Assembly (NCBI GenBank): GCA_030691295.1
Contig: JAUYEQ010000317.1
Coordinates: forward strand, 1-6,790
Direction of reading: 5' to 3'
Length of the DNA stretch: 6,790 nucleotides
Source: Bacteroidota bacterium
Lineage (GTDB): Bacteria; Bacteroidota; Bacteroidia; Bacteroidales; Prolixibacteraceae
In this document: positions 1 to 4,732 of the stretch, one piece after another
How the letters are laid out: each line of letters begins with the position of its first letter
Numbering within the stretch: position 1 is the first letter of the stretch
Made by a program: the position numbers and the translations under genes
The notes under the pieces: generated by a model
What the model was told of the DNA's origin: nothing
Database searches by the model: none
Seen by the model: the letters and a program-made list of their open reading frames with translations, nothing else

Positions 1-1140
1 GATGGTAACCGATTTTGAGCCGTGTTTTTCGCGGATCCATTCGGCATTCGGCAAATTAATTCCGATGGGAGTTGCCGGATAACAATCGCCTGCCAAAATC
101 GCCACATTGATCACTTTTGCGCTCACTCCTTTTACTGCTGTCTTCTTAAATTCGGGTGCTACCGGCGAATAATCCTCAAACCATTGTGCATTCTCGCTCA
201 AAATAGTTGCGCGTTTCGTGGCTTCCTTGTCTTTGTAATTCACGATCGATTCCCAGCTTCCTTTAATTCCCAACGGATCGCCGTAAACTTCAATAAAACC
301 GTTTACAAAATCGACATCTCCTTCCAGTTCCTTCACCCAGTCAATGCTGTATTGATCGAACAAGGCCAGATCGCCGGTGGTGTAATATTCAATTAAATGT
401 CCGATGTATTTTTTCTGAAGGTCGTTTTCTGCATAATTCGCGGCTTTTCCCAACCAAAACACAATCCGTTCAATTGCTTTTCCAGATTTGCCGTCAAGCT
501 TCCAAACATGTTCTGCCAAACGGCCATCTTCTTTTACCAGCGTTGAGTTCAATCCAAACGAAACCGGCTTAGTTCCAGCCGAGGCTTTAAGTTCAGCATA
601 AAAATCTTCAGCTTCGCGTTGGGTTACATTCTGGTAATAATTATTGCTGGAAGATGTTATCAGGTCTTTATCAGGATCAAGATTAACCCGTTTTGATTCT
701 TTTTCAGGATTAAAAATCACGTCCTGAATTTCAGCAATAAACGTGTCAAAGCTTTGTCCTGAATTTACTTTAAACCCAGACCAATCAGAATGTGCAACCA
801 TTTCTGTAAAGTAAGTTTCAGGAAAACCTGCAGGTATTTTTTCGGTAGAATAATGGTGGTGGATGCCATTTGAAAACCAGACCCGTTTCAGATAAACTTC
901 GAAAGATTTAAACTGATCAGTTTCGCGGTTTCCTTTGAATGTTCTTCGGATCGTCTCGAGTACTGCCCGAATTCTCAAATTGAAAAGGTTATTTTGATCC
1001 CACAAAATATCGCGCCCGCAAAGAGCTGCCTGCGAAAGATGATAGATGTAAAATTTCCTGCTCAGGTCAAGCGCTTCGAATCCGGGCACGGCAAATCTCA
1101 ATATCTTCAGGTCAGCAAATTTCTCAGCAAAAACTTCCAT
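1..1140 (-). CDS. Dipeptidyl peptidase III (peptidase family M49), N-terminal part, cut by the left edge
   Basis: Zinc exopeptidase that removes dipeptides from the N-terminus of short peptides. The 380 visible residues read without a stop to base 1. Recognisable M49 blocks are FSNGIHHHYS (residues 89-98), a GFIEVYGDPLG block (281-291) followed by a conserved SWES, NAQWFEDYSP (317-326), and GINLPNAEWIREKHGSKSV (360-378). These match the Bacteroides-type enzyme, usually about 675 residues. The zinc motif HExxGH and the second metal ligand would lie just past the left edge, so catalytic competence cannot be judged. The ATG at 1140 is the only sensible start because an in-frame TGA sits at 1156-1158. 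The protein begins MEVFAEKFADLKILRF with no signal peptide or lipobox, so it is predicted cytoplasmic. It follows the trmH stop by 7 bp and no separate promoter is visible, so co-transcription with trmH is inferred. Confidence 0.93.
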   Translation of the reverse strand, partial: MEVFAEKFADLKILRFAVPGFEALDLSRKFYIYHLSQAALCGRDILWDQNNLFNLRIRAVLETIRRTFKGNRETDQFKSFEVYLKRVWFSNGIHHHYSTEKIPAGFPETYFTEMVAHSDWSGFKVNSGQSFDTFIAEIQDVIFNPEKESKRVNLDPDKDLITSSSNNYYQNVTQREAEDFYAELKASAGTKPVSFGLNSTLVKEDGRLAEHVWKLDGKSGKAIERIVFWLGKAANYAENDLQKKYIGHLIEYYTTGDLALFDQYSIDWVKELEGDVDFVNGFIEVYGDPLGIKGSWESIVNYKDKEATKRATILSENAQWFEDYSPVAPEFKKTAVKGVSAKVINVAILAGDCYPATPIGINLPNAEWIREKHGSKSVTI

Positions 1141-1147
1141 GTTGCAG

Positions 1148-1822
1148 TTATTTATTCAGTTCTTCAAATTTTTTCTCTAATAAATCAACCCGTTTTAGCG
1201 ATACGCGTAGCCAATCGAGCATTACTTTTTGCTTTTCAATTTCGGTAAGTTGCCAGTCGATGGTTGATTTTTTCCTTAGTTGATGGGTTAAATGGTGCAA
1301 TACCACTGAAACAGCAACAGAAACGTTTAAGCTTTCAGTAAAACCCACCATCGGAATTTTCATGAATTCATCAGCTTCTTTTTTCGCCCATTCAGTCAGG
1401 CCGGGTCTTTCGCAACCAAAAACGATGGCTGCCTTTCCCTTTTCCAGATCAAATTCCTCCAAATCAACATCGTGTTCATGCGGGGTAGCAACAACGATCC
1501 GGTAACCTTCCTGTCGCAGTTTCTGCAATGCTTCAGGAGTATTCATTTTTGTGCGGTTGTAACGGTTAACAGTTACCCAATTGGTTGAACCTCTAACTAC
1601 ATCCTTGTTGGCTTGAAAAACGTGTGTGTTTTCGATAACATGGATATTTTGAATACCGAAACATTCGGAAGTACGAACAACAGCGCTGGCATTTTGAGTC
1701 TGGTAAAGATCTTCGAGAACTACAGTAAGATAATTGGTCCGGTCCGAAAGAATTTTATTAAACAAGGCAAGTCTTTCAGAAGTAACAAATTCTGAAAGAT
1801 ACTGTATCAATTTGGCATCCAT
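1148..1822 (-). CDS. trmH: tRNA (guanosine(18)-2'-O)-methyltransferase TrmH, SpoU/SPOUT family
   Basis: Predicted to transfer a methyl group from S-adenosylmethionine to the 2'-OH of G18 in the tRNA D-loop. The 224-residue protein is close to the usual 220-230. All three SpoU motifs are present: motif 1 NASAVVRTSECFG (residues 44-56, Arg50 being the presumed catalytic arginine), motif 2 VFGCERPGL (134-142), and motif 3 IPMVGFTESLNVSVAV (156-171), which forms the knotted SAM site. A basic C-terminal helical tail (about 178-224) resembles the TrmH extension that contacts tRNA. The start MDAKLIQYLS at 1822 is chosen over an upstream in-frame alternative because the longer form would run through the HU terminator and into the HU gene. 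The chosen start sits in an A-rich leader (AATAAATAAAATG) without a Shine-Dalgarno sequence, as is usual in Bacteroidota. Another SpoU-family rRNA or tRNA target is possible, but size and motifs favour TrmH. Confidence 0.9.
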   Translation of the reverse strand: MDAKLIQYLSEFVTSERLALFNKILSDRTNYLTVVLEDLYQTQNASAVVRTSECFGIQNIHVIENTHVFQANKDVVRGSTNWVTVNRYNRTKMNTPEALQKLRQEGYRIVVATPHEHDVDLEEFDLEKGKAAIVFGCERPGLTEWAKKEADEFMKIPMVGFTESLNVSVAVSVVLHHLTHQLRKKSTIDWQLTEIEKQKVMLDWLRVSLKRVDLLEKKFEELNK

Positions 1823-1842
1823 TTTATTTATTTTGGCAGGGG

Positions 1843-1850
1843 CAAAGGTA
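1843..1850 (-). promoter_or_regulatory. Candidate Bacteroidota -7 element for trmH-DPP III
   Basis: On the minus strand this reads TACCTTTG, an exact match to the Bacteroidota -7 consensus TAnnTTTG. It lies 20 bp before the trmH ATG, giving a predicted leader of only about 14 nt. No clear TTG-type -33 box is seen at the expected distance; that region is occupied by the HU terminator hairpin. The match is direct, promoter function is inferred. Confidence 0.5.
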
Positions 1851-1887
1851 AAAAAAAAGAGCCGCATAAAATTAATGCAGCTCTTTT
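1850..1887 (-). terminator. Rho-independent terminator of the HU gene
   Basis: A 13-bp inverted repeat (1855-1867 with 1875-1887) around a 7-nt loop is followed, on the minus strand, by a run of nine T (1858-1850). The repeat has one imperfect position. In minus-strand RNA it is a G-U wobble and the stem stays closed; in plus-strand RNA it would be a C-A mismatch. Stem asymmetry and the U-run both point to termination of leftward transcription, about 24 nt past the HU stop codon. Confidence 0.9.
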
Positions 1888-1910
1888 GTAATTTTTTTTC
1901 AGGAAAAATA

Positions 1911-2180
1911 CTATACAGTATCAGCCAATTCAGCACCTGGTTTAAATTTTACAACATTCTTTTCCGGAATTGTAATTGTTGCACCTGATTGAGGGTTTCT
2001 TCCGGTTCTTGCGCTACGTGACGCAACAGAAAAAGATCCGAATCCGATAAGAGCAACACGATCGCCATTTTTAAGGGCATCAGTAGTAGCTTCTACAAAA
2101 GCATCCAGTGATTTTTTTGCATCGGCTTTGGTCAAACCAGCTTTTTCAGCAATTGCATCGATTAATTGTGCTTTGTTCAT
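1911..2180 (-). CDS. hup: HU-family histone-like DNA-binding protein
   Basis: Small nucleoid protein that binds and bends DNA as a dimer, helping to compact the chromosome and assist replication, repair and recombination. The 89 residues fit the usual length of about 90. The N-terminal helices (MNKAQLIDAIAEKAGLTKAD, residues 1-20, and the following helix to about 38) lead into the HU signature GFGSFSVASRSARTGRNPQ (46-64). Pro63 in RNPQSG is at the canonical position of the arm-tip proline that intercalates between base pairs. The C-terminal stretch VKFKPGAEL (77-85) is the usual closing strand and helix. There is no long acidic or lysine-rich tail, so it is the short HU type rather than an IHF-like or extended variant. 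It is followed by a strong terminator and has a candidate promoter 39 bp upstream, so it is probably a single-gene unit. Which HU paralogue it is cannot be decided here. Confidence 0.97.
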   Translation of the reverse strand: MNKAQLIDAIAEKAGLTKADAKKSLDAFVEATTDALKNGDRVALIGFGSFSVASRSARTGRNPQSGATITIPEKNVVKFKPGAELADTV

Positions 2181-2218
2181 AAGAAAACATGTTTAAGGTT
2201 AAAAAAATATGTGAAATA

Positions 2219-2226
2219 CAAAAATA
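2219..2226 (-). promoter_or_regulatory. Candidate -7 promoter element for the HU gene
   Basis: The minus strand reads TATTTTTG, matching TAnnTTTG, and lies 39 bp before the HU start, which would give a leader of roughly 30 nt. No good TTG/TTTG -33 element is found at the usual 17-21 bp spacing; the nearest TTTG (ending at 2255) is about 28 bp away. In such AT-rich DNA a chance match is possible. Confidence 0.4.
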
Positions 2227-2399
2227 GTTTATTAAAACCATTAAAAATACCATTCAAAAAAATGAAAACATTAATAAAATCAATGCTTTCAAAAGGTTCA
2301 CTTAATTGAGATACTAAATTCATAAATAAGATTCAAAAAAACAACCCTTCTGAAGATTTTTTTTTAAAAATATTTCTGACCGATTTCCTGAAATATCTA

Positions 2400-2428
2400 T
2401 TGCGGTTTAAAAATATTTTCTACTTTTG
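2400..2428 (+). promoter_or_regulatory. Bacteroidota-type promoter of the tRNA-Ser gene
   Basis: A TTG -33 element (2400-2402) and an exact TAnnTTTG -7 element, TACTTTTG (2421-2428), are separated by 18 bp, which is the architecture of the primary-sigma promoter in Bacteroidota. Initiation would fall at about 2434-2436, just before the mature tRNA 5' end at 2440. Box fit, spacing and position all agree. Confidence 0.8.
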
Positions 2429-2439
2429 CCACCGCGTTT

Positions 2440-2526
2440 GGAGAGATGGCAGAGTGGTCGAACGCGGCGGACTTGAAAACCGTTGACCTTGTGAGCGGTC
2501 CGGGGGTTCGAATCCCTCTCTCTCCG
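2440..2526 (+). tRNA. tRNA-Ser, anticodon UGA
   Basis: An 87-nt class II tRNA. The acceptor stem GGAGAGA (2440-2446) pairs perfectly with TCTCTCC (2519-2525), with discriminator G2526 as expected for serine. The anticodon loop CTTGAAA (2472-2478) carries TGA (2474-2476), reading UCA and other UCN codons. The long variable arm has a GACC/GGTC stem around an 8-nt loop (2485-2500), and the T-arm has loop TTCGAAT (2507-2513) with one G-U pair. The D-loop GG (2456-2457) includes the G18 position that TrmH modifies. CCA is not fully encoded (GCAAA follows the stem), so it must be added by the CCA enzyme. Two oddities are seen: A2471-A2479 at the top of the anticodon stem and A2451-C2463 in the D-stem do not pair canonically. 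Confidence 0.96.
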
Positions 2527-2533
2527 CAAAAGT

Positions 2534-2573
2534 AAAAGCCTGAATATCAATGATATTCAGGCTTTTTATTTTT
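2534..2573 (+). terminator. Rho-independent terminator of the tRNA-Ser transcript
   Basis: A perfect 16-base inverted repeat (2534-2549 with 2551-2566, one base between) forms a long hairpin of about 14 usable base pairs with a small loop. It is followed by a T-rich tail, TTTTTATTTTT (2563-2573). It starts 8 bp past the tRNA 3' end. Because the left arm begins with AAAA, it could also act weakly on opposing transcription, but no gene there needs it. Confidence 0.93.
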
Positions 2574-2730
2574 ACATCAACCCTGAGAAAACACTTCTTT
2601 TCAAAAACAAAATACCTGATTAATCCTCATTCTAAATAAATCCACTGTGTTGTTAGAATCGAAAAATTATCTGACGAAAGTATTTTTCAGTACATTTATC
2701 CGAAATTTATATAACCAAAATCAAAATAAT

Positions 2731-4671
2731 ATGAGAACCAAAACCCCTTTCAATTTATTTTTACTGGCCTTGGCCGTCGTTTTTTCCGGTTGCTCGAAGC
2801 CCAAAGAATGGAAAGTTGCATCGCCTGATCAGAAAATTTCTTTTAAACTTTATGAAAAAGAAAGTCAGATATACTATCAGGTACTTTTGTCTGAATCTGT
2901 AATTATTGAAGAATCTCCCATTGGAATTGAACGAAATGATGCACAATTCAGTAGTAATTTATCGTTTGTTTCAGTCGGAAATCAAAAATTAATCGATGAA
3001 AAATACACATTGGTTACCGGGAAACAATTGGAATGCAATAACAATGCAAACGAACTAACCGTAACTTTTAAAAATGATCAAAAGGCAAAAATCGAATTAA
3101 TTCTCCGTGCCTACAATGATGGAGTAGCATTTAAATACCGGTTTCCCGAAACAAGCGCCGGAAACTTTGAAATCACAAAAGAATTAACCGGATTCAAAAT
3201 TCCTGAAGATGGAAAAGCATGGATTCAACCATACGACAGCATAACAAAATACAGTCCCGGATATGAGCGCAATTATACGAATGGCTCCGGTATCGGCGAA
3301 ACTTCGCCTGAATCGGAAGGATGGTGTTTCGCCAGCCTGTTCGAAACAAAAAATACATGGATTTTACTTACAGAAGCAGGGCTGGATGGTACTTATTGCG
3401 CATCGCGACTGGATGGGAATGCAACCGGAGGTCTATATACAGTAAAGTATCCAGGCGAAAAAGAGGCAATGGGAATTGGCAGCGCCAACCCAACATCGAA
3501 CTCATTGCCCTGGGAAACTCCATGGCGGGTAATTGTTGTTGGCGAAAAGTTAGCAACCATTGCTGAAACTACTATGATTACCGGTTTAAGCAAACCTTCA
3601 GAAATTTCAGATATCAGCTGGATTAAACCGGGACTTGCATCGTGGAGCTGGTGGGCCGATCCTGACAGTCCGAAAAACTACAAAAGCATGGTCGCTTTTA
3701 TCGATTTTGCTTCGGAATGGGGAATTCCCTATTTTCTGGTCGATGCCAACTGGAACATGATGGAAGGTGGCGGAAATATTGATCAATTGATTGAATATGC
3801 TACGAAAAAGAATGTCGGAATCTGGTTGTGGTACAATTCGGGCGGCCCGCACAATACGGTAACCGAAGCTCCGCGAGATCTCATGCTTGATGCTGATATC
3901 AGAAAAGCTGAATTCGAAAAACTGCATAAAATGGGTGTGAAAGGTGTGAAAGTTGATTTTTTCCAGAGCGACAAACAGCACATCATTCAGCAATATCTTG
4001 GCATTTTGAAAGATGCAGCCGACAATCAGGTGATGGTGAATTTTCATGGTTGTACTTTGCCACGCGGATGGCAGCGTACCTGGCCAAATCTTGTAAGTAT
4101 GGAATCTATTGTTGGCGAGGAATGCTACATGTTCCGTGAAACCTATCCTGAAACAACTGTATGGCACAATACCATTCAGCCTTTTACGCGGAATGCCGTA
4201 GGTTCGATGGATTACACTCCTTTTGGTTTATCCGATAAAAAATACCCTCACCTCACATCCTCTGCCAATGAACTGGCGCTGACCATTGTTTTTGAATCAG
4301 GAGTGGTTCATTTGGTAGATTTTCCAAATGTTTACAAAGCAATGCCCGATTTTGTACAGAATTTCACCAAACAATTGCCTACCGTTTGGGACGAAACTAA
4401 ATTGGTGGATGGCTATCCGGGAAAAGATGTTGTAATGGCACGTCGTTCAGGAGAAAAATGGTTCATGGGTGGCATCAATGGCGAACAGATTGATAAAGAG
4501 ATGAACCTGTCACTTGATTTTCTGACCGAAGGAAAAACCTATCAGGTTAAATTAATTACCGATGGGGCTGACAATAAGTCGTTTGCTAATAATGAAATTT
4601 CAGTAAAGAAAGGGGATAAACTGCCGGTTAAAATGTTGCCAGCCGGTGGATTTGCCGCCAGATTTGAATAA
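2731..4671 (+). CDS. Glycoside hydrolase family 97 lipoprotein, retaining type (alpha-galactosidase or beta-L-arabinopyranosidase-like)
   Basis: Exo-glycosidase of 646 residues, close to retaining GH97 enzymes (about 660). MRTKTPFNLFLLALAVVFSG is a type II signal peptide ending before lipidated Cys21. The flanking SKPKEW lacks the acidic surface-export signal, so it is probably anchored facing the periplasm. An N-terminal beta-sandwich (about 25-285) precedes the catalytic barrel (about 295-555, opening with the family block ASWSWWADPD, 303-312), then a C-terminal beta domain (about 560-646). KVDFF (407-411) places Asp409 as nucleophile and GEE (462-464) places Glu464 as acid/base. Their spacing of 55 equals that of the catalytic pair I recall for the characterised Bacteroides retaining alpha-galactosidase. 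Inverting SusB-type alpha-glucosidases lack this Asp. The ATG at 2731 is chosen because the upstream in-frame extension would bury the signal peptide. No convincing promoter is seen: TATTTTTC (2681-2688) is one base off the -7 consensus and lacks a -33 box. Natural substrate is inferred only. Confidence 0.92.
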   Translation: MRTKTPFNLFLLALAVVFSGCSKPKEWKVASPDQKISFKLYEKESQIYYQVLLSESVIIEESPIGIERNDAQFSSNLSFVSVGNQKLIDEKYTLVTGKQLECNNNANELTVTFKNDQKAKIELILRAYNDGVAFKYRFPETSAGNFEITKELTGFKIPEDGKAWIQPYDSITKYSPGYERNYTNGSGIGETSPESEGWCFASLFETKNTWILLTEAGLDGTYCASRLDGNATGGLYTVKYPGEKEAMGIGSANPTSNSLPWETPWRVIVVGEKLATIAETTMITGLSKPSEISDISWIKPGLASWSWWADPDSPKNYKSMVAFIDFASEWGIPYFLVDANWNMMEGGGNIDQLIEYATKKNVGIWLWYNSGGPHNTVTEAPRDLMLDADIRKAEFEKLHKMGVKGVKVDFFQSDKQHIIQQYLGILKDAADNQVMVNFHGCTLPRGWQRTWPNLVSMESIVGEECYMFRETYPETTVWHNTIQPFTRNAVGSMDYTPFGLSDKKYPHLTSSANELALTIVFESGVVHLVDFPNVYKAMPDFVQNFTKQLPTVWDETKLVDGYPGKDVVMARRSGEKWFMGGINGEQIDKEMNLSLDFLTEGKTYQVKLITDGADNKSFANNEISVKKGDKLPVKMLPAGGFAARFE

Positions 4672-4694
4672 TTCAGGAAAGAAAAGTGAAAAAG

Positions 4695-4731
4695 AAAACC
4701 CGGAAAAAATTTTTCCGGGTTTTTATTTTTT
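4695..4731. terminator. Bidirectional terminator between the convergent GH97 and GH95 genes
   Basis: The near-palindrome AAAACCCGGAAAAA/TTTTTCCGGGTTTT (4695-4708 with 4710-4723) has a GC core CCCGG/CCGGG. Rightward transcripts meet a T-rich tail to 4731 (TTTTTATTTTTT), leftward transcripts meet TTTTCTTTTT on the other strand. It fills the 61 bp between the two stop codons, so it can end both transcripts. Confidence 0.9.
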
Positions 4732-4732
4732 A

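Noticed and set aside
22..396. Plus-strand open frame opposite DPP III
   Set aside because: The minus strand here encodes conserved M49 blocks, so the plus-strand frame is a shadow.
1823..1936. N-terminal extension of trmH by 38 codons
   Set aside because: It would run through the HU terminator and overlap the HU coding end; the extra residues look unlike any TrmH, while MDAKLIQYL at 1822 gives normal length.
2262..2309. A 15-codon open frame (MKTLIKSMLSKGSLN) between HU and tRNA-Ser
   Set aside because: Too short and in very AT-rich DNA; no promoter or supporting context.
2370..2396. Inverted repeat ATATTTC / GAAATAT just upstream of the tRNA promoter, considered as an operator
   Set aside because: Only 7 bp with a 13-bp gap in AT-rich sequence; expected by chance.
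2681..2698. TATTTTTC and TACATTTA as -7 boxes for GH97
   Set aside because: Each differs from TAnnTTTG in the last base and neither has a TTG-type -33 element at suitable spacing.
2647..2730. N-terminal extension of the GH97 gene starting with TTG at 2647
   Set aside because: It would place 28 residues ahead of a clear lipoprotein signal peptide that starts at the ATG at 2731.
3607..4167. 186-codon open frame antisense to GH97
   Set aside because: It lies fully opposite the catalytic barrel of a well-supported gene, has no recognisable domain, and has no promoter or spacing that suggests use.
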